64,000 nt of DNA from JAXMDS01 sp043777815 (GCA_043777815.1 JAYWHH010000009.1:62001-126000); one strand, 5' to 3'; positions 1-9,495 are shown, counted from the stretch's first letter. A program made the numbers and translations. The notes: generated from the letters alone by a model not told the origin.

Positions 1-1833
1 TCTAAACAAGTTGACTTAAATCCACTGCTTCAAGATTATGGCCTGATAATTCATCCACCTTTATTGTATTTAAGTTACGCTTTAAGTTTTTGGTCCTGTG
101 GTTATGCCATGACAAATATTATATTTGCTGAATCAGCATCAGACTTGAAATTGAAGCCAATAATCAATATTGTAAGATTAAGTTGGATTATTAATCTAAT
201 TGCAGTAGCGTTGGGAAGCCATTGGGCTTATAGAGAGTTAGGATGGGGAGGATATTGGTTTTATGATCCAATAGAAAATTTAAGTTTAATGATTTTAGTT
301 AGCTTAACGTGCTTTTATCATGTGTTTGTAATCACGATCAAAACTGGTAGATTATTGAGACTATCCTTCATAACTGCAGCTTGCACTTGGGGTGGAATAA
401 TAGTAAGCTTATTTTTAAGCAGATCTGGACTTTTGGTTTCGGTACATACTTTTATGACATCTGTCATTAGTCCCTATGTACTATATGTCTTAATCGTCAT
501 ATTTGCCAGCTTGATTATCATTGGGACATTTAGAATAAAAGAATTTAATAACAGTAGTTCTAATAAAACCCTAGGCATTGCTGTTGGCACAAGCATAAGC
601 ATTTTAGAATATAGCATGCTATTAATTGCTACTGTATTTCCAATCATATACGAACAGCTATATAACCAAACAATTTCAATAAATCAAGATTTTTTCATAA
701 CTTTTATCAATCCTCAGGTGATTCCAATTTTAATATTAATGGGATTATTTGTTAAAGATAAAAAACTTTATGGCTTAAGCTTAATAACCGGCTCAATGAT
801 AGGAGTTATTAACTATATATTTGGTTTCAATATTTATTTGAGCGCTGGTTTATTTTGCATATTAAACTCCTTGGCTTTAATGAAAACCAAGGTATCTGGC
901 ATGTTAATTAGTCATTTAGGATTTGGACTTTTAGTATTGAGTATTTCTATTAACCAAATGATGTCTCAAGATTTTATGTTTCATTTGAGCGAAGGAGAGT
1001 CTCAGGTATTTCAAACTGGACTGAATCAAGAATTAAGAATTGAACTGTTGGCAATTGAACATTTAGAAAAAGAAAACTTCTATATAGCTAGACCTAGACT
1101 CAAATTAAATATTGTTCCTACTTCAAGTGAGTTGAATCGAGGCTCAGATTCTATTGAGTTGAATCAAGGCTCAGATTCTATTGAACTGGAACAGACTTCT
1201 ACTTCTGATGTTAACAAATCAGATCAATCGTTGGTGAATCATTCGTTGTCAGATCAAAACTCAGGCTTTGATGTTGACAAATCAGACCAATCGTTGATGA
1301 ATCAGTTGTTGTCAGATCAAGTGGATCAAGTTACTACTTTTGATGTTGACAAATTAGATCAATCGTTGGTGGATCAATCCCCAGGCTACAATGTCGACGC
1401 ATTAAATAATGGATTGAAAAATAAATTTTTAAGATATCTAATGAAATTAATTCAAATAGAATCCGAAATTATACTACTTCCAGAGTTGCGAGTATATAAG
1501 CCTCACTACACACCCAATTTTGAAACTTTTGTTAAAAATTTCTTATTTTATGATATTTATGCAGTATATGAGGGTCCGGCGACAGTTGCTGCACATGCGG
1601 ATATAAATTCTTTTATTGTTCATGAAGAATCATTTGAAAATCCAATCGAGCATATGCCAAAAGCGTTTTTTCTAGATGCCAACAAGGCTAATAATAGTGA
1701 TCATAAACACATGATCAAAGTATCTTATAAATCATTTATGATGTTTATCTGGATTTCTGTTCTTATAATGGCTATTGGCGCCTTAAAAAATTTAAATCTT
1801 AAGTTTATTTCAAGTTTTACTCGCGCTAAATAA
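1..1833 (+). CDS. ccmF: Cytochrome c-type biogenesis protein CcmF (5'-truncated by the window edge)
   Basis: The reading frame is open from base 1, so the gene starts before the window. CcmF is the membrane haem-lyase subunit that attaches haem to apocytochrome c on the periplasmic side. The visible part has the P-His loop (IIHPPLLYL), then a WWD-type haem-handling motif in altered form (LGWGGYWFYDPIEN instead of WGGWWFWDPVEN), then many hydrophobic helices and the conserved C-terminal domain (LLPELRVYKPHYTPN and DIYAVYEGPA). Between about 1120 and 1410 there is an insertion of roughly 95 residues, rich in Ser, Asp and Gln. It is built of tandem units (ELNxGSDSI twice, DVDKSDQSL-like three times) and sits just before the PELRVYKP segment, in a probable periplasmic loop. 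No other ccm gene is adjacent. Confidence 0.93.
   Translation, partial: SKQVDLNPLLQDYGLIIHPPLLYLSYALSFWSCGYAMTNIIFAESASDLKLKPIINIVRLSWIINLIAVALGSHWAYRELGWGGYWFYDPIENLSLMILVSLTCFYHVFVITIKTGRLLRLSFITAACTWGGIIVSLFLSRSGLLVSVHTFMTSVISPYVLYVLIVIFASLIIIGTFRIKEFNNSSSNKTLGIAVGTSISILEYSMLLIATVFPIIYEQLYNQTISINQDFFITFINPQVIPILILMGLFVKDKKLYGLSLITGSMIGVINYIFGFNIYLSAGLFCILNSLALMKTKVSGMLISHLGFGLLVLSISINQMMSQDFMFHLSEGESQVFQTGLNQELRIELLAIEHLEKENFYIARPRLKLNIVPTSSELNRGSDSIELNQGSDSIELEQTSTSDVNKSDQSLVNHSLSDQNSGFDVDKSDQSLMNQLLSDQVDQVTTFDVDKLDQSLVDQSPGYNVDALNNGLKNKFLRYLMKLIQIESEIILLPELRVYKPHYTPNFETFVKNFLFYDIYAVYEGPATVAAHADINSFIVHEESFENPIEHMPKAFFLDANKANNSDHKHMIKVSYKSFMMFIWISVLIMAIGALKNLNLKFISSFTRAK
1123..1400 (+). 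repeat. In-frame minisatellite insertion inside ccmF
   Basis: Two 27-bp units encode ELNRGSDSI and ELNQGSDSI. They are followed by three diverged units of about 63-72 bp beginning DVNKSDQSL, DVDKSDQSL and DVDKLDQSL. The open frame is kept throughout, and conserved CcmF sequence resumes after it. Confidence 0.8.
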
Positions 1834-1994
1834 AATTATTTTTTTAGTTCAGGTGCTGTGTACTACATCAATCACTTTTGTATATTTAATCAGAGAGCGC
1901 CTTATGTTTAACTTTAAGCATCATAGATCCAAATATTTAATTAAGTAAATAGATTCAAACAAGGCATTCAATCAAAATGCTTTTGCATATATAG

Positions 1995-2432
1995 CTAAAG
2001 AGCTTTTGCTAAAAACATTTCTAATATGATAAAAGCCGAAGATTCATCTTTAATTGCTAATATTTCTTTTCTGCTGGCTAATCTATTTGAATTTTGTTGC
2101 TTCTTGTTGAATGTTTCATTAAGTATTGTGCTATAAGCTATTTGTGAAGTGAATCTTTCGTCTTGAAATTGTATTTTAGCTTTAGTTGCTTGATTTATAT
2201 TTCCAGCTATTGATTTTACAATATCAGATTGCCTCTTAGAGCCAGAGTTTATGGGAAGACCAAATACTATAGTTTTTGGCTTATATATCTCAATTACTCG
2301 TAAAATATCATGAAGATTGCCAGTTGATTTATCTTTTAAAAACAGAGTATTGGAACCATCTAAGCTAAGTGCAAAACCGGTTGATTTAATTCCATAATCA
2401 ATTGACATAATTGGCACTTCAAATTTAGTCAT
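1995..2432 (-). CDS. ruvX: Putative Holliday junction resolvase RuvX (YqgF family)
   Basis: The 145-residue protein matches the YqgF/RuvX RNase H-like fold. The first acidic strand reads MSIDYGIKSTGFAL near residue 9, the middle strand PKTIVFGLP, and the last block FQDERFTSQIA, which carries the DER acidic pair. Family members resolve Holliday junctions or process 16S rRNA precursor. Which job applies here cannot be read from the sequence. The length is normal (about 140). It is transcribed divergently from the membrane protein at 2478, with only 45 bases between the two starts. Confidence 0.9.
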   Translation of the reverse strand: MTKFEVPIMSIDYGIKSTGFALSLDGSNTLFLKDKSTGNLHDILRVIEIYKPKTIVFGLPINSGSKRQSDIVKSIAGNINQATKAKIQFQDERFTSQIAYSTILNETFNKKQQNSNRLASRKEILAIKDESSAFIILEMFLAKAL

Positions 2433-2477
2433 ATTTTTTGTTGTAAAATAATGCTTATGAGTTTCTTTAAATAATAT

Positions 2478-3689
2478 ATGGAATTACTGTCAAAAAAAAT
2501 GTACCCAGTATTACAAGGCATAGTATTGGATATAAATTTGATTCTTTTATTGCCAGCAATCTGCTTTGGATTTATATATTATAGAAATATAAAATATACC
2601 AATAGTTCTGTTAACTTTTCTATTTCTAGCGTAGATAAAACTTACAGTACAAATATTTTTTTAGCGCAAATCCAAAAAGTTTTTATATCCCAATTAAATT
2701 TAATTTTATTAATTATAAGCATGATAATAGCAAGTGCACTTTGCTATTCAAATGACATATTAACCAGTTTCATAATATATGAGATTTTAACAGTTGCAAC
2801 TATACCACTAGTTTGTAAATCTCCAAAACAATTTTTTTATGCATACTACTTGATATTTTTTTCTAACGTAGTACTACTGCCGTTAATACTCCTATTAAAA
2901 GCTGGCGTTATACCATTTTCATTTTACTTGATGTCAATATTGCTCGTATTAGGCGTAGTAAAAACCGCAATAGTTCCAGTGCATTTATGGTTATTATCAG
3001 CTTATAAAGCAAGTTATCCAGTAAGCGCAACTTTACACGCAGCAGTTTTGATAAATTCTGGAAGTCTTTTTTTGATACAACTTTTGGAAAATTTATTAAC
3101 TTTCTCTAAATCTGATTCAGCAGTTATGATATTGGTACCAGTAATGATTTTGGGAGTAATAAGCTCAATATATTCAAGCTTAAGACTACTTTTTGTTCGA
3201 AATATAAAGCAAATTCTCATTTATTCCACGATAGCTAATTCGTCAAATCATTTATTTATTTTATGCTGCTATATGGTTAATGGAAACTTTACCAACAATG
3301 CACTTGATGCTTTATATGGCTTATTAGTTATGGATAGCATTGCAAAATTTTGTATATTTGTTTTATTTTCAAGTTTAAAAATAGAAGATGTTTCTGATTA
3401 CAAGATAAAAAATTATAAATACCCACTTTTTCCAGCCTGCTTACTAATAATTTATGTATTTATAGATCATTACTATGAGGCAAAAGCAATTGCACAATTG
3501 CAACTTGACATGCTAAAAATCTCTATTCAGAATGAATTGTTTACTTCAGGGCATCCTTTTAAATTGGTGACAGAAATTTGTAATTCAGACTTTATAAGTT
3601 TGATATTTAATTTCTCACACTTGTATATATTAATTACCATAATTTATATTTTATGGTTATGGTTTAGAAAGCAAGCAGTAAAACTTTGA
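2478..3689 (+). CDS. Orphan proton-translocating NuoN/NuoL/MrpD-like membrane protein
   Basis: A 403-residue polytopic protein of about a dozen hydrophobic helices. The central segment (VHLWLLSAYKASYPVSATLH followed by AAVLINSGSLFL) matches the signature of the antiporter-like subunits of complex I and Mrp antiporters: HxWLPxAHxxAPxPVSALLHA followed by a hydrophobic helix. Such subunits move H+ or Na+ across the inner membrane. At about 400 residues it is shorter than usual (about 480-500), and the motif is degenerate, with the usual Pro and His lost in WLLSAYKA. No other nuo or mrp gene is nearby. It could be a diverged complex I subunit or a stand-alone antiporter fragment. Family placement is fairly safe, exact identity is not. 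Confidence 0.65.
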   Translation: MELLSKKMYPVLQGIVLDINLILLLPAICFGFIYYRNIKYTNSSVNFSISSVDKTYSTNIFLAQIQKVFISQLNLILLIISMIIASALCYSNDILTSFIIYEILTVATIPLVCKSPKQFFYAYYLIFFSNVVLLPLILLLKAGVIPFSFYLMSILLVLGVVKTAIVPVHLWLLSAYKASYPVSATLHAAVLINSGSLFLIQLLENLLTFSKSDSAVMILVPVMILGVISSIYSSLRLLFVRNIKQILIYSTIANSSNHLFILCCYMVNGNFTNNALDALYGLLVMDSIAKFCIFVLFSSLKIEDVSDYKIKNYKYPLFPACLLIIYVFIDHYYEAKAIAQLQLDMLKISIQNELFTSGHPFKLVTEICNSDFISLIFNFSHLYILITIIYILWLWFRKQAVKL

Positions 3690-3808
3690 TAAAACTTGAG
3701 ATTCTTTAAAAAAAATGTCATATCAGTGTCACAAATCAACAAAATTCCTGTAGAATATTTATAAGTTGCTTGAATAAATTCGGTACAAATTCAAATTTTT
3801 AAAAATTT

Positions 3809-4162
3809 ATGGCTAATAAAATATTGTTTAAATTTTTTTCAGGTGTACCTGGCGCAGCAAAAGAAATAAAAACTGTTGAGGCGGACGAGGGTTCATCAAT
3901 ATTAGAAGTAGCGCACAGTAATGGAGTAGATTTGGAAGGTGCATGTGAGGGCTCTTTAGCATGTTCTACATGCCATGTAATACTAAATCAATCAGATTAT
4001 GATTCTCTACCAAAAATATCAGAAGAAGAAGAGGATATGCTGGATCTTGCATATAATACTACTCAGACTTCTAGATTAGGATGCCAAGTTATGCCTCATG
4101 TAAAAGAATTAAAAAACGGAGAAATTGAAATTTATATCCCTCAATATAATAGAAATTTATAA
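3809..4162 (+). CDS. fdx: Adrenodoxin-type [2Fe-2S] ferredoxin of the ISC pathway
   Basis: The 117-residue protein has the four cluster cysteines in the order CEGSLACSTC and then C in RLGCQV, the spacing of vertebrate-type/ISC ferredoxins. SEEEEDMLDLA is the usual acidic interaction helix. It donates electrons during iron-sulfur cluster assembly. yebC follows after 5 bases, so the two are probably co-transcribed. No isc genes are adjacent. Confidence 0.95.
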   Translation: MANKILFKFFSGVPGAAKEIKTVEADEGSSILEVAHSNGVDLEGACEGSLACSTCHVILNQSDYDSLPKISEEEEDMLDLAYNTTQTSRLGCQVMPHVKELKNGEIEIYIPQYNRNL

Positions 4163-4167
4163 AAATT

Positions 4168-4914
4168 ATGGCAGGACATTCTAAGTTTAAAAACATACAA
4201 CATAGAAAGGGTGCTCAAGATAAAAAACGAGCTAAAGTTTTTACTCGTATTTTACGTGAAGTGAGCTTGGCGGCAAAAGAAAATCCATCAAGTGATGAAA
4301 ACCCTAAGTTAAGAAAAGCTATACTTTTAGCTAAATACGCTAATATACCAAACGATAAAATCGAATATGCTGTTCATAAAGAATCCAAAAAAGATTTAAC
4401 AGAATATTCAGATATTCAATATGAAGCTTTTTTTCCTGGTGGAATAGGTTTTATTATAGAGGTTTCAACTGATAATAAAAATCGTTCATCTAGTGAAGTT
4501 AGATCTGTTTTGTCCAAAAATGGAGCTAATATGGTAGAAACAGGTAACGTGAACTTTATGTTTGATAATGTTGGAATAATTACGCTGAAAGAACTTAATG
4601 TTACAGATATAGAAAAAATGATGATCTTAGATGTAGAAGATATAGACACAATTAATGAGGAAGAAAATTTAGATGATCAAATGTTCGAAAATCAAACTAT
4701 AGTTGTGGTCAAATTAGAAAAATTTCACGAAATTTTGGAAAAATTATATAGCATGGCAGAAGAAAATAGTGATTTTATGCCTATTGAATCTAAATTATGC
4801 TGGATACCACATAACAAGATTAATGTAGATGAAAATACATTAGATAAAGTTAGAAAGCTTATAGATCATTTAGAAAACTTAGATCACGTAGTAAATGTTT
4901 GGTGCAATGTATAA
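4168..4914 (+). CDS. yebC: YebC/PmpR (TACO1-like) family protein
   Basis: The start MAGHSKFKNIQHRKGAQDKK is the near-invariant YebC N-terminus, and the 248-residue length is typical. FFPGGIGFIIEVSTDN and NGANMVETGNVNFMF are further family blocks. Members bind nucleic acid and act as transcription regulators or, as shown for several members, help ribosomes through proline stretches. It lies directly behind fdx, apart from its common ruvC neighbours. Confidence 0.95.
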   Translation: MAGHSKFKNIQHRKGAQDKKRAKVFTRILREVSLAAKENPSSDENPKLRKAILLAKYANIPNDKIEYAVHKESKKDLTEYSDIQYEAFFPGGIGFIIEVSTDNKNRSSSEVRSVLSKNGANMVETGNVNFMFDNVGIITLKELNVTDIEKMMILDVEDIDTINEEENLDDQMFENQTIVVVKLEKFHEILEKLYSMAEENSDFMPIESKLCWIPHNKINVDENTLDKVRKLIDHLENLDHVVNVWCNV

Positions 4915-5017
4915 AATTTAACTTAGAATTAAATAATGTGGAAATATACCTCCATACTCTTAATTCTGTTAGTAGGTATAAAAATATATCTAAACTTTAA
5001 TTAAAATAATCAAAACT

Positions 5018-5659
5018 ATGAATTTTAAATTAGGAAGAGGCTTAAAGAAGATGTTTGAAGACTCAATGTTCTTAAATGATAAAAATACCTATAATACTAA
5101 TCGCGAAGAGGACCATTCAAGCCATAATGACTTGACAAAAAACGACTTATACACTAAAAACTCTACGTCTAAAGCAAAATATCAACATTTATTCAAGCCG
5201 CCATCTGTAGTAAAAGAAGAATTTGTTTCTGATTATTGTGTAGAATATTCATCTTTACAAAATAATGGTGAGGCTGTTGTTATAAAATCTAACAAAAGTA
5301 CCATAAAATCTGCAAAAAATAGCTTGGAAAACTATAAAAACACTGAAGAAAATCATAATAAATATGATGATTTTGATAAGCAGAAGCAAATAAAATCTAT
5401 TTTAGCATTTGACGAGTCCGAAATATGTCAAGTGAAAAATTTCATAGACGAGCAAGATTTTGAACAAGATTTTGGATCAGTGTCTATTGATAATGAACAG
5501 GATTTTGGATCAGTGTCTGCTGATTTAGAATTTATTGCATCCATGATATCTGAAAAACTAAAAGCAAAATCTAAAATTACAACTACTGAAAATGGTTATG
5601 TACTAACATGCAAAATTGAGGACTTGGCAGCATTGGATAGATTGCTAGAAGCTTTATAG
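5018..5659 (+). CDS. Small protein with ParB-like N- and C-terminal ends but no ParB core
   Basis: A 213-residue protein. Residues 3-12 (FKLGRGLKKM) resemble the LGRGL box that opens many ParB proteins. The last 40 or so residues (SEKLKAKSKITT... YVLTCKIEDLAALDRLLEAL) look like the ParB C-terminal dimerisation domain, with a beta strand followed by a helix of the LDRLL type. Nothing between them resembles the CTP-binding box or the helix-turn-helix. The middle is low-complexity Asn/Lys/Ser/Asp sequence with a short repeat (EQDFGSVS twice). No parA is adjacent. It may be a degenerate ParB, a dimerisation partner, or chance similarity. The 3' end of the gene is repeated downstream. Confidence 0.45.
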   Translation: MNFKLGRGLKKMFEDSMFLNDKNTYNTNREEDHSSHNDLTKNDLYTKNSTSKAKYQHLFKPPSVVKEEFVSDYCVEYSSLQNNGEAVVIKSNKSTIKSAKNSLENYKNTEENHNKYDDFDKQKQIKSILAFDESEICQVKNFIDEQDFEQDFGSVSIDNEQDFGSVSADLEFIASMISEKLKAKSKITTTENGYVLTCKIEDLAALDRLLEAL

Positions 5660-5973
5660 GTTGTTTTTCTTGTAGGAAATTGATGGCAAGACTTGGCGGC
5701 ATTGTATACATGCTCGCTAAAACTTTACACAAAATACAACTACTGAAAATAGCTATGTGTTAACATGTAAAATTGAGGACTTGGCAGCATTGGATAGATT
5801 GCTAGAAGCTTTATAGGTTGTTTTTCTTGTAGGAAATTGATAGCAAGACTTGGCGGCATTGTATACATGCTCGCTAAAACTTTACACAAAATACAACTAC
5901 TGAAAATGGTTATGTGCTAACATGCAAAATTGAGGACTTGGCAGCATTGGATAGGTTGCTAGAAGCTTTATAG
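5578..5973 (+). repeat. 157-bp tandem repeat copying the 3' end of the preceding gene
   Basis: The segment starting at 5581 recurs at 5738 and 5895, giving a period of exactly 157 bp and about two and a half copies. Each copy contains the last 23 codons and stop of the 5018-5659 gene (ending LDRLLEAL*). The few differences in those codons are mostly silent. The non-coding spacer (ggttgtttttcttgtaggaa and on) is repeated as well. The copies lack a start codon and are closed upstream by TAA, so they are unlikely to be expressed as protein. This repeat and AT-rich sequence fill the gap to alr (5660-6106). Confidence 0.9.
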
Positions 5974-6106
5974 CATGTTTTTCCTATTAAAACTGAAATT
6001 TTGCAGCTTGCCATGTCTCTAATTTTTTCTGATCAAACAAACCTAATTTATTTTTTATTCATAAATTAAGGTTATTTCTATATTCAAATGGTATATGCAA
6101 AAGCAA

Positions 6107-7564
6107 CTATACCCATTCAAACTTAACCCGATTTTGTATATTAGCTATTATGTCCCATGAATGAGTTCCAAAATAATCAGCACAATTGTTAGCATTTATG
6201 CCTTCTCCTATTAAAATTACCGGATCTCCAATTTCACAATTAATGTCTGAGATATCTACTATTGTTAAGTCCATGGATATAGATCCTATAATCCTACATA
6301 AATTACCTTTAATGTTTACAAAGCCTTTATTTATAACAAATTTATATCCATCTCCATAGCCAAAGCCTACAATTCCTATAGTCATATTTTTTTCAGCAAC
6401 AAATCTTCGACTATATCCTACGGACTCGCCGGGAGATATTTTTTGCTTAGCAATTAATACAGATTCGAGTTGTAAAACTGGCTTTAAGTCTAATTGTTGA
6501 GCTGAAATATTTGAAATGGGGCTAATTCCGTAAAGCATTAAACCAGGTCTAACATAATCAAAATGATATTCTGGAAAATTTAAAATGCCTGCAGAATTGC
6601 ATAAACTAAGCTCATTTTCATTTTCACGCAGAGCAAAATCTTCAAAATTTCTGATTTGTATGAAGTTTAACGGATCTGAGATGTTATCTGCGCATGCAAA
6701 GTGAGAAAAAATTATCGGCGCTTTGGAGGTCATGCCTTGCAAACGATAAAAATTGTTTTTGGTACTGTTCAGCTGCTCAACCTCACTTGATATATTTTCA
6801 ATTGGTCCACCATGTATTGATCCACTATGTGTAGTAAATGTGCCCGCTTCATGCTGTTTATCTTTATGCTGCTTAAAGTTCAGTTGCTCAACCTCACTTG
6901 ATATATTTTCAATTGATCCACCATGTGTAGATAATTTGGCTATCTCACATTGATGATTTGCAATGCAAGTGCATGAAGTTTCCTTACAAGCAAAATTATT
7001 GTTCTTGCATTTGAGTATCGGTATTAATATTTGCGCCTGATCAGCAAACCTTTTTTCTTTTCTAATATCAAGATGACTGGTCGATGCTTTAATATTTGAC
7101 GACGCATGACTAGAAGAATAACTCAATATTTCTGACAAGTTGAATGGTTTATAAGAAAACCCAAGTCTATTCATTCCTGTATTTAATTTAAACCAAAATT
7201 GATTATGTATTTTGTGTGATTTTGAAATTATTTCAAGCCAATCTAGATGCTGCGAAGTATGAATAGCAACCTCTAATTCGTTATCAATAGCTATTTTTAA
7301 ATCACTTTGACTTAAAATGCCTTGCATCAAAACAACTCTTTTCTTGGGATTTAGATTTTTTATAATTAATCCCTCTGCGACAGATGAAACTCCAAAAATA
7401 TCTATTTCCTTATCTAAATATTTGGATACAGATCTAATGCCATGCCCATAACCATTGGCTTTTAATATGGCTACTATTTTGGATTTTGGAGCCAAGCTTT
7501 TGATAACTTTGGCATTGTGTACCAAGTTAGATTTACTTAATGATGCAAAACATCTACTATTCAT
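6107..7564 (-). CDS. alr: Alanine racemase with a large internal insertion
   Basis: Interconverts L- and D-alanine for peptidoglycan. The PLP lysine is K35 in ILKANGYGHG and the second catalytic base is Y384 in SVGYSRRF. MLYGISP, GFGYGDGY and GSISMD are further family blocks. At 485 residues it is about 120 longer than usual. The excess lies roughly at residues 145-278, between MNRLGFSY and IIFSHFACAD. It is Ser/His/Cys-rich and includes a duplicated HGGSIENISSEVEQLN block (residues 214-229 and 251-266). The start ATG overlaps the end of the upstream antiporter gene by 8 bp, so the two form an operon. Confidence 0.93.
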   Translation of the reverse strand: MNSRCFASLSKSNLVHNAKVIKSLAPKSKIVAILKANGYGHGIRSVSKYLDKEIDIFGVSSVAEGLIIKNLNPKKRVVLMQGILSQSDLKIAIDNELEVAIHTSQHLDWLEIISKSHKIHNQFWFKLNTGMNRLGFSYKPFNLSEILSYSSSHASSNIKASTSHLDIRKEKRFADQAQILIPILKCKNNNFACKETSCTCIANHQCEIAKLSTHGGSIENISSEVEQLNFKQHKDKQHEAGTFTTHSGSIHGGPIENISSEVEQLNSTKNNFYRLQGMTSKAPIIFSHFACADNISDPLNFIQIRNFEDFALRENENELSLCNSAGILNFPEYHFDYVRPGLMLYGISPISNISAQQLDLKPVLQLESVLIAKQKISPGESVGYSRRFVAEKNMTIGIVGFGYGDGYKFVINKGFVNIKGNLCRIIGSISMDLTIVDISDINCEIGDPVILIGEGINANNCADYFGTHSWDIIANIQNRVKFEWV

Positions 7565-9287
7565 CTAAAATTAAACTATTTACCTTCTCTTTCAAAATAT
7601 CTTTACTAATATTATATCTCTTCTTCCTAATTAAATCTTTTATAGCGCTAATTCTAAATTCATTTACACCATAGTTTCTCAAAGTAACACTACTAATTTG
7701 TAGAGCGGTTTCACAATCTGATGGTACCATAATTGCAGAATCTTGATCAGAAATTTCGCTTAAATTTGAAGCCCTAGATATGATTTCTAGTTTTGGATAA
7801 TGATCATTAATCATTTTTATTGTCTTTCTTGAGGCAGCTAAATTATTAATTGCTAATATCACTAATTCACAGCGTTCTATTCCCGCAGCTTTTAGAATTT
7901 CCAAATGAGTAATGTCAGCTCTAAATACAGGATATTGATGATAGTTATTTTTGACTAATGTTCTATCTAAATCTAAGGCTATATAGCCAATTCCTTCAGA
8001 TGCCAAAATTTTACCAATTAGCTTGCCTATATCTCCAAATCCACATATAATTACATGCTTATTAAGGTCGCGTGATCCAAAATCTATTGCTGGCCCACCT
8101 TCATCAACTCGTTTTTTTTTGTCTAGCAGGAGTCCTAACTTTTCACCGATCGCATTCATTAATGGAGTTAAAGCCATGCTTAATGTAACTAATATTAATA
8201 AAAATTTAGTTATTTTGGCGTCTAGCAAATGATATTCATCACACAATTTAAACAAAACAAAGCCAAATTCACCCCCTTGTGATAACAAAAATCCAACATT
8301 TAAACTAACGCCATTACTAAACTTCAACATTTTACATATAAAAGCTATGATAATGGTTTTAGATAAAATTAATAACAAAGATCCTAAAACAATCAGCTTA
8401 GCGTCTTGCACTATATCAAAAATATTGATTGTCATACCAACGTGCATAAAAAACAACCCTAAAAGCAAATCTTTAAATGGAAAGATGCTATCTTCAGCTG
8501 CTGTACGAAATTCAGTTTCAGATACTAAAATTCCAGATAAAAATGCACCAAGTGCCATAGATAAGCCCATATACTCCGTAATATAAGCGGAAGATAAGGC
8601 AATTAGAATCGTTGCTGCAATAAAAATTTCGTTATTATTTTGATCACTCTCGGATGAAATTAACTTAAATAGAGGTCGCAATATAGTTCTTCCTGCTATA
8701 AAAATTAACGACATTGCAATGATAGCTTTCACCATCGCAACTAACAATGCGTATCCTAAATCTGGGTTAGGGTTGCTACTGTCTAATAAAGGCAAAATAA
8801 CTAAAAGTGGAACCACTGCAAAATCTTGTTGTAACAAGATTCCAAGAGCAATTCGCCCTAATTGAGTACTTTGTAATTTCTTATCGTTTATTATTTTTAA
8901 AACTACAGCAGTTGAAGATAAAGCTAATCCACCAGCTACTATCATTGCCACCCTATATTCCATAAAATACTGAGCAATAACCCAAAATGTAATACCAGTA
9001 AGAATTATCTGTAAAGATCCTATCCCAAACACATATTTTCTCATGGCTTTTAATCTTTCAAAAGATAGTTCTAAGCCTATGGAAAACAACAGAAATACAA
9101 CCCCAAACTCTGCTATGAAACCTGTCTGCTGATGGGATGTAAATCCAAATCCATTTTCACCAATAAGGGCGCCAGAAACTAAATATGCTAATACAGAGCT
9201 TAAATATAATCTTCTGAATAAAATAACAAAAAATATTGGTACTGAAAATATAATTAATATGCTCTGTAAACTTAAAATATCTGACAT
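7557..9287 (-). CDS. CPA2-family monovalent cation:H+ antiporter (KefB/KefC-like)
   Basis: The 576-residue protein has an N-terminal Na+/H+ exchanger domain of about 12 helices (residues 1-385), with typical segments FGVVFLLFSIGLELSFERL and LSSTAVVLKI. A cytoplasmic RCK/TrkA-N domain follows (about 405-530), with the Rossmann start HVIICGFGDIG. Such proteins exchange K+ or Na+ for H+, with gating by nucleotide or ligand binding to the RCK domain. Substrate specificity cannot be told. It is co-transcribed with alr, which overlaps its 3' end. Confidence 0.88.
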   Translation of the reverse strand: MSDILSLQSILIIFSVPIFFVILFRRLYLSSVLAYLVSGALIGENGFGFTSHQQTGFIAEFGVVFLLFSIGLELSFERLKAMRKYVFGIGSLQIILTGITFWVIAQYFMEYRVAMIVAGGLALSSTAVVLKIINDKKLQSTQLGRIALGILLQQDFAVVPLLVILPLLDSSNPNPDLGYALLVAMVKAIIAMSLIFIAGRTILRPLFKLISSESDQNNNEIFIAATILIALSSAYITEYMGLSMALGAFLSGILVSETEFRTAAEDSIFPFKDLLLGLFFMHVGMTINIFDIVQDAKLIVLGSLLLILSKTIIIAFICKMLKFSNGVSLNVGFLLSQGGEFGFVLFKLCDEYHLLDAKITKFLLILVTLSMALTPLMNAIGEKLGLLLDKKKRVDEGGPAIDFGSRDLNKHVIICGFGDIGKLIGKILASEGIGYIALDLDRTLVKNNYHQYPVFRADITHLEILKAAGIERCELVILAINNLAASRKTIKMINDHYPKLEIISRASNLSEISDQDSAIMVPSDCETALQISSVTLRNYGVNEFRISAIKDLIRKKRYNISKDILKEKVNSLILDE

Positions 9288-9495
9288 TGATGTATTTTGT
9301 ATATGGTTTATTTAACGTAAAAATACTGCAAACACTCTAAAGGGTCGCCCTCGAAATATTTGTAAAAACGTATCTTCTATAAAATGAATTATACAATAAA
9401 AATCTGGATAGCTGAACGAACTCAATGTTCTCTAAAATTTATACAATCGAAAAGTAAATTTTTTAGTTATTTTGGAACAAAAATTAGATACTTAA

